This document shows positions 26,425 through 39,785 of a DNA stretch of 64,000 nt, piece by piece (within the stretch, counting starts at the first letter, position 1; every line of letters starts with the position of its first letter). This DNA is from Eleginops maclovinus (Eukaryota > Chordata > Actinopteri > Perciformes > Eleginopidae): assembly GCF_036324505.1 (NCBI RefSeq), contig NC_086354.1:22077207-22141206 (forward strand), written 5' to 3'. The position numbers were made by a program, and so were the translations under genes. The notes below the pieces were generated by a model that saw only the letters and a list, made by a program, of their open reading frames with translations, ran no database searches and was not told the origin of the DNA.

Positions 26425-26764
26425 GAAGATAGATAGAAGATGGAATCGGAGGAACCCTCTTTATTAGTCACATACATGCACACAGCAGAGCACACACAGT
26501 GAAATTGGTCCTCTGCATTTAACCCATCCTAGTACTAGGAGCAGTGGGCAGCTATCGTGCAGCACCCGAGGAGCAATGAGGAGGGGGGATTGGAGGTGTC
26601 CGGTGCCTTGCTCAAGGGCACCACAGCAGGGCCCCTATAGGAGGTGAACTGGGACCTCTCCAAGTAGCAGTCCACGTTCCATATTTCAAGTCTGTTCGGG
26701 GACTTGAACCGGCGACCCTATGATTCCCAGTCCAAGCCCCTACTGACTGAGCCACTGCTGGACT
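26425..26764 (-). mobile_element. tRNA-derived SINE, near full length
   Basis: Read on the minus strand, it begins with a tRNA-like head: A-box-like TGGCTCAGTCAGTAGG (near 26740-26755) and B box GGTTCAAGTCC (26700-26710). A conserved central part follows (CCTTGAGCAAGGCACC) and a 3' part ending in GTGACTAATAAAGAGGGTTC. The arrangement is that of fish tRNA SINEs, possibly a V-SINE type (name unverified). The 3' 75 bp are identical, apart from a one-base change near the end, to 44767-44880. Confidence 0.8.
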
Positions 26765-26919
26765 TTTGGGATGGATTTATACATATTTTATCAATTAGGA
26801 TCTGCGGCAGCAATATACTACTTACTTATTTTGCTTAATTAGGATTAACTCCACATATTAACACCGCTTTTATAATAGTGAAATAGAAGTAAAAGGCTGT
26901 AAAATAACTACATCACGGT

Positions 26920-27175
26920 CACATGCTAAGCTAAAGGCGGCTAGTGATTGGCTAACGTTACGAGGTCTCATTTAGACACTTGTTTTTATGACACGTAAAA
27001 GCTCCAAACATTCACTATTGGGGTATTAACAGAAAATCTCTTAAGCTTGTGCTAACCACAGACTTTATTTCATCGGTTTAACCGAAAACCATTGACTTTG
27101 AGACAAGGGAATCAAAAGTGGTAAAATGCTGACTCATCTCAAGGTTTAAGGACTCATTCCTGCACCACTCTTTTG
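26920..27175 (-). repeat. Dispersed repeat, 'GCTAAGCTAAAGGCGGCTA' family, copy 3
   Basis: The minus-strand counterpart of the repeats near 3570-3800 and 9600-9800 (TTAGCTTAGC and GGACTCATTCC words in reversed order). Confidence 0.45.
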
Positions 27176-28440
27176 ACGCAAGTACTAGTAAGAGAGGAAG
27201 TGATAGAAGTAGAGGATAATTCTTCTATAGAGGCAGTAGCAGAATAAATTCTTTGTTTGGTCCTGAAACTAAACTGTGTATTCAGTAAATTACCACATCT
27301 TAATAATGTAATGCTTTTCTAATTACAGGTTTTTCTCAGGGGGCGTAATAACCTCGTTTCCAATTAAAAAAATATATATATAATGGTGCCAATGTTGCAG
27401 CTGTCAGCCCCTAGGAGTGTGTTCCCTAAACCCCTTTGAAAGACTCTGGAAGCCTGAATCACTGAATATCACACACCTACTGTAAAATATCTGGTGGTTT
27501 CCCATGTGAATTTTTGACTGAAACATGTAATATAAAGTTTAGAGTCTGAATTTCCAGCCATGTAGTTTGCTGCAGGCCTCCCCTGACTTCCCCTCATACT
27601 TACACTGTTTTAAATCAAGTTGCAGGTATTGTAATGCAGCCCTGCCATTAAAATATCGAGCCCAGCGACGCAGGTCTGTCTGTTTGGGGAGGAGAGGATC
27701 AACATGGAGACGCTGCGCCCCGAGGCATCGTAACCAGCACATCGTAAAGACAGACGACTCCACCTCAGCAGCATTAAATCTGGAGAGAGAAGGACTGCAT
27801 TAAAGAAACAGACAGACAGGGCAGGGAAACAAGAGAGGTAATGGGAACGACAGGTTGCAGTACAGATGGGGCTAAAATAAAACTGAGATAAAGGTACAAC
27901 TCACACACAAACTGCAGCTCCAAGCCCAGATTTATGGGGCCAAACATTGGACCGTAGCATGCTAACAAGCTAATCGATAAATCTACAACAAAGTGTCTTT
28001 AAAATGAACAGTTTCAGTTTCATGATCAACAAATAAACATGTTAGATAAATTACGTCCATAAGGACAAATGTTTAAGGGGAATTGTTTTAGTTGATTATC
28101 CAACCTTTAAGCGTTCAGGTGCACAAAATACAAAATAAAAACATGTGTTTATTAAAAAGTGTCTTCAGGTTTTTACACATGCATATAGATGGATGTAAGA
28201 TGTTTGTGTTGTACCATACGTTGTTCTCTGTATTGTAAAGTGGAATAGGTACAGATAAACATCCACAATAAGGTTTGGAAAGGAGGTGACAAAGATGTAG
28301 ATTTCCTCGTGAAAAATGTGTAGCCGCACACTCACCTGGGCGCTGCAGGAAACTGGGAATGTTCACATGAAGACATCAGCCAACAGCCTGGGGAATACTG
28401 CACAGGAAACATGAAACCCAACCTCTTCCTGTCTCACGCT

Positions 28441-28442
<2 letters not shown>
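27176..28442. other. Gene-free DNA
   Basis: No gene, RNA or clear mobile element is recognised. Confidence 0.6.
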
Positions 28443-28532
<90 letters not shown>

Positions 28533-28560
28533 CAGAGAGAGAGACAGAGAGAGGAGAGAG
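28443..28560 (+). repeat. (TG)n followed by (GA)n compound microsatellite
   Basis: TG array 28443-28523, then GAGAGACAGAGAGAG-type purine repeat to about 28560. Confidence 0.95.
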
Positions 28561-29602
28561 ACCATATCACGTTTCTGTGTTTTAATATAAGTAACTGCAC
28601 TCCTTACAGTATAAAGACGGTCATTATGCAAGCCAGCTCATTTCCTATTCCTTAGAGGCATTTCTGTTTGCAACATGGAGTTTATTTGAGTACATTAAAT
28701 CATTTTAGTAATCTGATCTGACACATAATAGTTTTAAAAGTGACATATATCTTCACTTTGTCATGTGACCACTCTGTCGGGGTTTTTTTAATCCTGGTGT
28801 CCGCCATTGTTTCGAATGCTATTTAAGGCTTTGACTTAAAGTGTGTGGTGTGTGTACAAAAAAGCTTCTATAATCAATACCTTTATGTTCACAAAGGATC
28901 AAATGACCTGTGAATGTGTAATATAGGTGTTTCAACCATTTCCTTCAGCTCTAAGAAGCGTTTAGGTGTCTTTCAACTCATTGTTTTGGTTTTACGATGC
29001 ACAATTTGAGTGTGATATTTCAAACCCACTGCTCGCATAGTGTCTTTTTGTGGCATCATGCAGTTTTTGCTCATCAACAAACTGTAGACAGATACTGTTG
29101 GAGATATACCGGGGCACTTAACAATTTAACATCTCTCTTAAATAGTTGGTGGAGACCAAAATGGAGATACAAGGAGATTGAACATGGAACTAACATTCAT
29201 TAATTGACTATAAAGATAACTCCAAATAAAGAAGGATATTGCTCCATATCTGCAGCTACACTTACATAATGATAATAATAAATCACATTGATATAGCGCT
29301 TGTTATGGTACTCAAAGACGCGTTACCTAAATATAGGTAACTTTGCAAACAAGGTTAAAAAAATCAACGTAATATTGTCGGTGCGTGTTTCTGCTGCCTC
29401 CAAGAGGACAACACATCTGTTACCGCAGCTTTGAAGTACTGAACTCCAGAGGAAGTGTGTCCTTCAATGTTGTGAGAACTTTTTATAAACTTTAAATCAT
29501 TTTTTTATCAATGTTTCACAATATTGAGCTTTTTTTCTCAAATCAACTTTATTTATTTGTTCTCACCTTCATAGAAACAGGAAGTGCAAAGTGCAGAAAT
29601 AC

Positions 29603-29605
<3 letters not shown>

Positions 29606-29657
<52 letters not shown>
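29606..29657 (+). repeat. (TA)n microsatellite, ~52 bp
   Basis: A pure TA array, the only long one in the window. Confidence 0.95.
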
Positions 29658-29659
<2 letters not shown>

Positions 29660-30163
29660 CAAGACAAAGAATTACAATAATGAAACTATAAAACTGTAAA
29701 AAACATTTATAAAAATATTGCAAAAAAACATTGAAGTTTAAAAACTGAGGCTATGTCAATAACAAATAAAAAGTCTTGCCATGTGTTTCAAGGTGTGTTC
29801 CTTATTACAGTAAATACATGTAAGGTTTTGAGTGTAACCAGTCATTCTTTCCATGAATTACAGGTTACCTCACCTCTTCCCTGAGTCATCACACACCTAT
29901 CAAAACGTTTCATTGGACTATAAATGTTTCTGGAACCCCTGTGAACCAATGAAACTTTCACATTGATTAAAATCCTGACAATCCCAAGTCAAAAGGTTTC
30001 TCACCTCACGACAGCCGTGTGCATGTGTGAGAGCTGCAGGTATGACATGTCCGTAGGAAAGAAAAACAGAGACATGTGGCTTTAATGTGCAGCAGGCCTG
30101 GAGCAAGGACCTCCATGCAGCCTGGAGACCTTGAAAACACACCTCTGGATGGAAACCAGCATT

Positions 30164-30291
<128 letters not shown>

Positions 30292-30496
30292 TCCTCCAGC
30301 CAGATATTTCAAGTATGCGCTGCGGTTCAACTTCAACTCTTACCTGCGACAGGCTGAGAAATGCCGGCGAAAGCGTGCAGGTTCAGTAATGATTCCAACA
30401 TGCTTTCTGCAGTGGAGATATGAGGATAAACTCAGTCTGGGTGCTGGTTCTGTTTTTATCACTAGGTTCACACTGTTGTGTCGGCCAGAACATCGC

Positions 30497-30730
30497 TTAA
30501 AGGTGCCATATTATTCTCATTCTCAGGTTCAAATTGGTATTTAGTGTCTCTCCTGGGACATGTCTCCATGCTTTAATGTTCAAAAAGCTCTTTATTTTTC
30601 TCATACTGCCTGTAGCAACTCTTTTCACCCTCTGTCTGAAACCAGAGCCAAGTCTGCTCTGATTGGTGAGTTAGGGGGAGTGTGGGAGAGAAAGTCCCTC
30701 TGGAGTTAACACAGGGATTTTAGCCGAAGT
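30497..30730 (+). mobile_element. MITE-like element (commonest family), internally deleted copy
   Basis: Starts TTAAAGGTGCCATATTATTC at 30497, then CATGCTTTAATGTTCAAAAA and CACCCTCTGTCTGAAACCAG. It jumps from the 'GATTGG' part straight to GTGTGGGAGAGAAAGTCCCT, so the middle is missing. Confidence 0.75.
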
Positions 30731-31254
30731 TAAAACCAAAATACAACAAAAATCTAAATGAAAATCTAACTAATAAAGAAATGAAATCTAAAATACAATG
30801 CAGCTAAAGACAGGAATACATAGACCTTTGGGAGAGGGAATTATTTAATAACTGCTATTTGATGAATTAGTTGTTTATCTGAGGAAACTATCGGATGCAT
30901 GTTGTGAGAAAAGCTTGTCTCTTCCCCCGGAGAGACACTGCAGCGAGATCAAAAGCAGAGAGAGATTTCAGATATGACATCGTGGGGTGGAGGCCTGCGC
31001 TATGAAACATACATGACATCATAACAAGAGGAGGTTTTTGCTTGAGTAGAAAGACTTTTTGAAAATGTCGGGGTGGGGAGATGAATTGATAATGTTTAAT
31101 CTAACTCAAGGTAAGTCAGATGAGCTCCTCGGTGCTCTGAGCCAAAGGATGCATTTTCAGAATAAAAATGTAGCTTTAATGCTCTAAAATCATTATAATT
31201 TAAAGCATTTTCCACTTCAAATAGATCCTGATATCACACGTCTGGGGAGTGTCA

Positions 31255-31450
31255 TTATCTGTATTTATTGTTTTATTTCTTGCACTTTTTTGTACATTTG
31301 TTTCTTAATTTTCTTCCATATTTATTACAGTTTTTCATCTAATTTCTATATTTGCTCATCTTTGATACCCTATTCTCCTTACTGTGTTTATGTATGCACC
31401 ATATACATAAAAGAGAATACCCAATGAACAATAAACCTGATTCTGGTTTA
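31255..31450 (+). mobile_element. LINE-type 3' tail ending ATAAACCTGATTCTG
   Basis: An AT-rich untranslated block ends in CAATAAACCTGATTCTGG, the same ending as 57205-57430. Such tails are typical of the 3' ends of fish non-LTR retrotransposons. The coding part is absent (5' truncated). Confidence 0.5.
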
Positions 31451-31959
31451 ATAACGAATACAAAAAATAACGTGTTTGTGCATTTCAGATTTGTCTTTGA
31501 ATTTAGAAATTTGACAGCATTTGCCTACAGTGAGTTAGGTAATTGCACATATAATAAACTATAACTAATGTGCACAAGAAGTACACGTATGAGTCCAAAA
31601 GTGTAGTGTCCTCTTTCATGGGAACTTTTCTCAGGGAATGTTCTGGTGCCAGTTTGAGAGACTGTAAAGATGCCATTATAATAAGGTCACTGTGACCGCA
31701 GGTGAGCATGGATTAGCTCGTATAAATCTAACAACATGCACTTATCTTTTACAACTTGCACTCAATCTTACCCCTTAAATCTTGTTCTTTTTCCTAAAAA
31801 TGTCTGCAAAGGGCTTTCAGTAAAACTGTAATGATAATGCTTTTTTCGTGATGTAATTTCCCCCTTGATATAGTTAATGTCCTCTGCAAGACGTGGACAC
31901 AACACTGCAACGAAATCTAACCAAAGCTTTTCACGTTTTATTTTGAAAAATGTTATGTC

Positions 31960-32235
31960 TGCTGTCACTTCCTGTCTCTGTGTTCCTTCCTGCTTGATTA
32001 CCTGATTGTCTTCACCTGGTGCCCCTGAGTTTCCCCTCCCTCCCCACCTGTGTTTTGTTCTTGTGATTAGTCTTTCTGTCAGTTCTTGTCAGAGTCTTGA
32101 AGTTTATTTCCAGAGAGAGTTTCTGTTTTGATCGCCTTGTTTGGCCCGGTCCAGCTCCGTGAAGTCTGGTTGAATCGCCATTAAAAGGACTTTGATTTCA
32201 AGAAATGGCCTCCTGCATTTTGTTCCTATGCACTC
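31960..32235 (+). repeat. Probable dispersed retroelement fragment
   Basis: TCACTTCCTGTCTCTGTG, TTGATTACCTGATTGTCTTC, ACCTGTGTTTTGTTCTTGTG and 'AAAAGGACTTTGATTTCAAG' occur in a familiar fish-repeat order, ending CCTCCTGCATTTTG. Recognised from memory only. Confidence 0.4.
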
Positions 32236-32813
32236 TCTGCTCTCCAGCCAGTATGAAGGGGTGTGTTTATATTTGAATATACATATCTTAACAATAATAC
32301 AAAGTGGGCTTGACCTTAAATCACATAAGGAGTGGCTCAGGGTGAATTTGTGGTTTAATCCAAGCTGAGTTTTACCCAGGTGTCTTGTCGGTAAATTAAA
32401 TATGTACCTCATTTAAGTCAAAACATGATGTATTACTTAACTGAGATGTTCTGCTGCTTACAAATTATCCATTAGTTTTGTTTTGACTTGTTTCAATAAG
32501 AAATAATAATAATAATAATATAAAATATAACTTTGTATTACTGTGATTGTAATCCTGGAGAAAATACGTTTCCTTTATATTTCAGGAAGGAATATTTAAC
32601 ATTTTACTCCACTTAACACCCCTTGACAACTGTAATCAATACATCGTAGTAGAGTAAGATATAATAACTTTATTTATACAGGTGCTTTACATGGATTAAG
32701 AGCAGGCCTTTCAGCGGGAAACAAAGCATGCGCTCGAATTTCCCCTACATACAGCGTTTCAACAAAAGCAGCAGTAATACAAAAAAATGAAGTAAAAGAA
32801 ACAATAAAACCGT

Positions 32814-32879
32814 AAAGCAGAGTGGTGTCATCATTAAAGCAGAGTGGTGTCATCATTAAGGCAGAGTGGTGTCATCATT
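32814..32879 (+). repeat. 22-bp minisatellite, three units
   Basis: Three head-to-tail copies of a 22-bp unit beginning AAAGCAGAGTGG; units start at 32814, 32836 and 32858. The third differs by one base (AAGG for AAAG). Confidence 0.95.
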
Positions 32880-34123
32880 AGTTAAAAGCTTTAATAAAAA
32901 GGTGTGAGTTTATCAGTTCATATGAAATATGGTTCTTCTTTAGCACAGGAAACCCCAAAAATACCTTAAAATTGTGAACTATGTTGCCTAACATTAATCA
33001 CAGTAAGGGATCCTCATATGAACCCTTACTTCAGATACACACTCATAGGGGGCAGAGATTCAGACAAGTGATACAAGGTGGTCTATTCTGTTTTTGAAGT
33101 CTCTCTGCGTTCAGCTTTTTTCTATCTTCTACTTGAATCCCTGTTGTTTTGAGTTCAGTTTCACTCCTGGGTTTCTATTTAGACCTTTCAGTCTTGTTTT
33201 CTGTTTAAGGATTAGGATTTCATGGCCTAGCTGAGAGCAGATACCTCCCTGACTATGGGAAAAATGTTTTACTGTCTTACTTTATAGCTGGCTTCATTTT
33301 TACTATTCAGTATTTTGCAGAGGAGACCATGCGGGGCCAACATCGTTATGTCAGTCTTGTCTGGATCCACCTCCTGCCATGTGAAGGTAATCTGTTTCAG
33401 GTACCTCTCCGGCCTTGTCTTCAGTATATTTGTCCGTTATTTGCACCTATAAAACTCCGCAGTGAAGCTCCATGATGGTAGCAGACACTATTGGCAGGAT
33501 TTCTTTGCAATGCAGCTGCAAAGTCTCGTGAAAGAAAGTTACGGTGTTGGCAAACCTGACAGGAGGAGAGTAAAATCCCCGCATGAAGCCACCTCCGGTT
33601 TGTTTCCCAACTCCTAACAGAGGATTCTTCTTCTGGGAAAGTACCAAATCAGGTGAACACGGAAAGTCACATATGTTTAAGTCATCCTCTGACCTAACGT
33701 AGGTGTAAAGTTTCCTGCTGTTTGAACACACGGTGAAGATCTCTCTCTGTCCAGCTGGAGACCATTAGTGTTCCTGCAGCCCACAGGAAGTCAGCCATCA
33801 TTTAAGGCTGACAGGTACATGGAAGGATCTCTCCGACTCTCTGCTTCACACAACAGATCTGTAATCCTTCACGGCATCCTGGCTCTCGCTGTGATCCTCT
33901 CAGCTGAAGGGAAACAGCTTGCTTTGTGGAGTTGTTTTCTACAAGACGAGAATCAGTCCGACTGAGAGGCAACGCCGTTTTGTTTTATTGTTTTTTTTCT
34001 TATTTATCCTGACACGTTTCCTGTCTACCAACCTACCTCACCATCCTAGATATGCCAGTAAAACATTATTCTCTGCTGTAACAGAAGCACTTGGGGGCAA
34101 CCTTTCGACACATTTTTGAGTGA
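32880..34123. other. Gene-free DNA
   Basis: No gene or clear mobile element is recognised. The ORFs at 33447-33731 (-) and 33768-33965 (+) have no family resemblance. Confidence 0.6.
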
Positions 34124-34768
34124 TTACATTACATGTCACTTTAGACCAGGTGTCCAAACTACGGCCCGTTGTCCATTTTGAATCGGCCTGCAGCCAAATT
34201 AAAAAGTACAATGGTATGTTGCCCACACATGAAGCGTGTGCTTTATATTGTACTTATTAAAAGGGAAATGTAAACATATATTACAAAGTAGTATTCATGA
34301 GGAATAAGCCCACTTTTCAGTTGATGATCTAACAAATCTTGGTTGATTTAAAAAAGAAAAGCCCATTCACTTATTTGCAGAACACATGTGAAATGCACCC
34401 TTTATATTTCCCCTTATTAGAAGCAATCTGAGCCTTCTGTTTTAAGTAATGAGCTGCCAACAGTTCATGTAAATAAAACCCTATGTAAACCTTTGATTTC
34501 TGACAGTTTTTTCAAGCATGATTTTCCTACATTTGATTGATTTTGATAACTCATAAATTAACTTACGAACAATATATGTCACCTCTACTGAGGGGCCCAG
34601 CCCTTCCTATGTTTTTCTTTATGTGGCCCTCGGTGAAAAAAGTTTGGACATGCCTGCTTTAGACGCTTCGCTCAGGGACACAACGACATGCTGACTGCAG
34701 TGGAACTGGATCGGCTCTCCCTGATCCGAAGATCAATGCATTATCCCACTGCGCCACAGCCTGAAGAA
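34124..34768 (-). mobile_element. tRNA-type SINE split by a hAT MITE
   Basis: On the minus strand, GGCTGTGGCGCAGTGGGATA (tRNA-like head, A box) is followed by GATCCAGTTCC (B-box-like), then GTCGTTGTGTCCCTGAGCGA and, across the insertion, the tail TGACATGTAATGTAATCAC. That head-core-tail order is typical of a common fish SINE. The SINE pieces are 34124-34146 and 34657-34768. Confidence 0.7.
34147..34656. mobile_element. 510-bp hAT-type MITE nested in a SINE
   Basis: Ends: CAGGTGTCCAAACTACGGCC at the left; the right end reads CAGGCATGTCCAAACTTTTT on the other strand. Perfect 8-bp target duplication CTTTAGAC at 34139-34146 and 34657-34664. Non-coding AT-rich interior. The GTCCAAACT...GGCCC end type is a hallmark of hAT non-autonomous elements in vertebrates. 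Confidence 0.9.
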
Positions 34769-35598
<830 letters not shown>

Positions 35599-35720
35599 CG
35601 TATCCATGTATGCCTGCCAAATAATTCTCAAAATGTTAAGTAACTTCCAGCATTCTCACAAACATCTGACACCACAGATGGCTAAATGAAACAGCTGGTA
35701 TGCACAGCACTGTCTCTCTC

Positions 35721-35845
<125 letters not shown>

Positions 35846-36304
35846 AGCACAACATCCCTCTTCAGGAGGTCACGGCTGTCTCTTTGTATTAATTTGCCTG
35901 TGAACGCCAGTGTAGCAGAAAAGGAAGAAGAAGAGGGCAGTGAGTGAAGAGGCTTGCTCACCTCATTACAATATGCTAATGAGCAACCAAACCATTTACA
36001 TGAATTACCTCATTAATCGTCAAAATTGAAAAGCCTCAAGTCGTTTCAACTCTGTCGAGCGTGCTCACTTGTTCCTGAGAGGCAGATTACCTTTTCTCCA
36101 CTTCTGTGTTCACGTGAATCAAAGTGATCGAAGTAAAAGAGATCACAAACATCTGCAGGACGACTGAAGCAGAAGGTGGAGGAGAGTTTCAAACTGAATG
36201 AGGCTTATTATACTACAGATATCTTCAGGACGCACTGTGTAATCAGGGATGGGAGGTTCAGCTTTAACATGTACTCCGTTACCATCTATAATTACTTGTA
36301 TAGA

Positions 36305-36645
36305 ACTTGAAGGAGCTCTTTGGGGTTTACCCTTTCCTGTAGTGTGATTATTTAGGTTTGTGTGCATGTAAACGGTCTGCAAAGGCTAAAAACACCCCCC
36401 CTCCTCCTCCTTAACTCCCTTGTTTACTTCCGTTACATAGTGACATCACTGTATAACACTCACGCTCCAATCCACATTGTACGTGATAGGCTGAGGGGCG
36501 GGACATCTCTAAGCAGTTGACCAATCAGAGCAGACTGGGCTCTGGTTTCAGACAGAGGGTGAAAAGAGGTGCTGCAGCACAGGCAGTATGAGAAACATGA
36601 AGAGCTTTTTGGACGTTAAAGCTGAAACATGTCAGAGTAGAGGCA
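36305..36645 (-). mobile_element. MITE-like element (commonest family), inverted copy
   Basis: On the minus strand it reads CACCCTCTGTCTGAAACCAG, then GATGTCCCGCCCCTCAGCC, GTTTACTTCCG on the other side, and CCTTTGCAGACCGTTTACAT. It is the only full-length minus-strand copy of this family in the window. Confidence 0.75.
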
Positions 36646-38569
36646 GAAATACTAAGATGAACCTCGTAAAAACTGTGATTTATTGGGTTTAATTGGGGGC
36701 ATTTTTGTCTGAGCTGTGAATGAAATTCCAAAATTGAATTGAAGCATTCATTCACAACGCCAAAATAGTGTCACAGGACAAAATTAAATGGCCAAAAATA
36801 TCTCTAGTGGAACATTTTATTTAGGTGAGCTGCCCACGGAGGTTTTGTTCAAACGTATTGATGCTAGAAAATTGCTCAAATAGACGATGAACATGCAAAT
36901 AAACACTTCTCTTTCCCACAACCAGACGAGAGTCAAGCACTTCAAAGGGAAACGTTTGTCCCCTGACTTTCAGCCCACATTTCTGCCCTTCTCATTGAGC
37001 CCTCACACAGTAGTCTGCACCTTAAAAAAAATATGACTTTTTCATGTATTTGAGTGACAAGATTAAAGATTTGGAAAAGTCAGAAAACCTTTTATCGTGT
37101 GACACGTGAGTGTGAAGTGTTTCTACAAAAAGCTGCATTGTGCTGCTACACAAAAAAGCACATTTACACGAGAACAAACAGAAAGTAATGACAACATATT
37201 GGAGCCAGAGTGCTCTCAGTGTAAAAGCATGGTGCCTATTTTCAAATGACAATCTGAACCACAACAAATCCAGACACAGAGTCCAGCCAGTCTTTTAATC
37301 TACGTTGAGTTTCTTTAGAGGCTGTAGGGTGACAACACTCATGATTTGGCCATTTCATTAAAAATGTCAGTGTGAGAGGAGCCCCTTAAAAGCCCCCCCT
37401 CAATGTGCAATTACCTGCAAATTAAATATGCCGTCATGCTATTATCACAACCATTTCCTTCTGCCTCGCTGGATCACCATTCATTATTTAATCCTTTATG
37501 CACTTCTCCTGTTCTAGGTGTCGCTCCTGGAAAGGTGTGAAGGGAAGAAGAGGAGGGAGACTTTTCTGTGGAAACAAAGACGAGTGGCTGGCCTTGCTTT
37601 GGGTTATCAGTTATCAAGAAAAGTGGTTGTTCTTTTAATAATGTTTACATGAGAAGGAGAGAGGAAGACAGAGCGATTTTAAACAGTTTTTCTACGTAAT
37701 ATGTTTACTTTATAACTTCAAATTGAATCAATCAATTCATTGTTCTGTTGCTTTTACTGAGCTTGGTTTTTCATTAAAATCTGACATAATTAATGGACTG
37801 TATGCCATTGCGCTGTTCTAAATTCATGTAAAATGTGCAACAAACACATTAAAAAAGCACATTTTAATTAACATTCATTTAATGAGGCAGTATTCAAACA
37901 CACAGGGCTTAAAGCTTCTGATAAAAGGTGCCAGAATCAGTGTTTATCCCTCCATAATCACCTCAGTTTGGTGTGTTAAAGAGAGCAAAGAAATATATAG
38001 AGTTTTGTACAGATTTTTTAAGGTATTTATCCTTTCATTTGTATAGAATAGAGATAGGTCATGAAGGAAAATCCTCAGAGGACATTTTTTACTTATTTTA
38101 CTTACAGGAAAATGTCTAAACCTGAAAAATGTAGTTTATTATATCTCTTTTTCACTTTCACAAAAAAAACATAATTAGAGAAAAATGAGTAAAAGTAAGT
38201 AAATGATTTAATATTAATTTAAATAAAATGAATACAAATTTAATTTAATTTAATGAAATAAAAACGAAATGAAATGAAATTAATTGAAATGAATAAATAC
38301 AATTTTTGATATTGGACACAATCACAATCACATTGAGCTTAAAGCTAAAGCGGCACATCTTTTTAACACATATTGTTTTAGAGAAAGGAACATAGGAGGT
38401 TTCTAGTTTCCCTGTAATTGATGCAAGACACAAAAAAGGGAACATATATTCATGATTGATATGAATCATAACCTTTCCCCTCTGGATTTACAGACAGTAA
38501 TCCTGAACAACAGAGCGGTAAAGGTTCATCAAACAGCGCAGACAGTATCTTCCCATTGTTACCCACTCT
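36646..38569. other. Gene-free DNA
   Basis: No gene. An A/T-only stretch with TTTAATTTAATTTAATG and GAAATGAAATG repeats lies at about 38175-38310. Unique sequence at 37385-37540 could be regulatory; that is a guess from composition. Confidence 0.5.
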
Positions 38570-39404
38570 GAATAAGACCCGGCAGATTAAAGTGTCATTG
38601 TGAAGTTGAGAGGAGAGCAGAGGAGGATGAGGATGGCAGGTTAGAGAAGAGAGGTTTGAATATTAAATACGGCTTTTATCACATCGTACTAGATACCTGT
38701 CTGATGTGTGAAATGTGGAGCCGCTTTCAGTGACTGTCAAGTGTCAGAGGGAGTTTTGGGGTGAGCAGGGGGAACACGGCGAGGCGGTTTGATCCCGACA
38801 AAGTGCAATTAGTGTCAAAATAGTGAGATGGATTCAGCTGATCTGAGGACTGAAAGAGGGGTTACCTGTATGAGGAGGAATGGTGCTCAGTAGATTGAAA
38901 TACAGCAATTAAACTGGTGGTGTTTGTTAATGCCGAGCGCTAATGGGTAGAGATGATGGACATTACAAGTTAAAAGTCATTTCAGGTCTTTGTGTTTTTT
39001 GTGTGATTTCTGATTTTGCTTGTGTGTAATTTCACCCATCAGAATGATTTATTGGATATCACCAATTTAAGCTTCAGTGTTGGAAAGGCTTTAAGGGTGG
39101 CGTTGATTGGGCAGTCCTTCACTACAGTCCAGACTATAATACCTCAGCAGCTTTGTGATGGATTGCTATGAAATTCGGTGATGTATCTTTATGATTTTGG
39201 TAATACCCAGAATTTCCTGTGGTGCAATCATGAGGTAAACATTTACTTTTTGGGGTTAAAACGTCACAAAAATATTAGATTCATTGCTATTCAAATGAGT
39301 ACACACATCCTTACTCCTGTTAATATGAATTAAAGTAACTTATATTTATTATTTTAACATTCTACATTCATACAACATGCCACCATCAGGTCAGAAAATA
39401 TATT

Positions 39405-39785
39405 GTGTCAGGGACATGTCTCCCCGGTTTAATGTTCAGAAAGCTCTTTATTGTTCTCATACTGCCTGTGCTGCAGCACCTCTTTTCACCCTCTGTCTGA
39501 AACCAGAGCCCAGTCTGCTCTGATTGGATATCTGGCCAGCTCTGTTGTGATTGGTCAACCGCTTAGAGATGTCCCGCCCCCTTAGCCTATCTCATACAAA
39601 GTGTTGGACAGCCAATAGAAACTTAGTGTTGCAGAGTAATGTCATTATGTTACAGAAGTAAAGAAAGGAGTCCAATGGAGGCATTTAAGGCAGGGGGGTA
39701 CGCAGGGATTCTAGCCTTTGCACACCGTTTACATGCACTATAAAACACTACATGAAAGGAAAACCCCTCAAAAGCATAGTAGGGC
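39405..39785 (+). mobile_element. MITE-like element (commonest family)
   Basis: The near-complete order of landmarks: AATGTTCAGAAAGCTCTTTA, CACCCTCTGTCTGAAACCAG, GTGATTGGTCAACCGCTTAG, GATGTCCCGCCCCCTTAGCC, CCAATAGAAAC and GTTTACATGCAC, ending with AAAGCATAGTAGGGCCGC. Confidence 0.8.

Noticed and set aside
26690..26764. tRNA-like sequence, also at 34680-34768 and 58350-58435
   Set aside because: The A and B boxes are present, but the cloverleaf is not maintained and SINE bodies follow. They are tRNA-derived SINEs, not tRNA genes.
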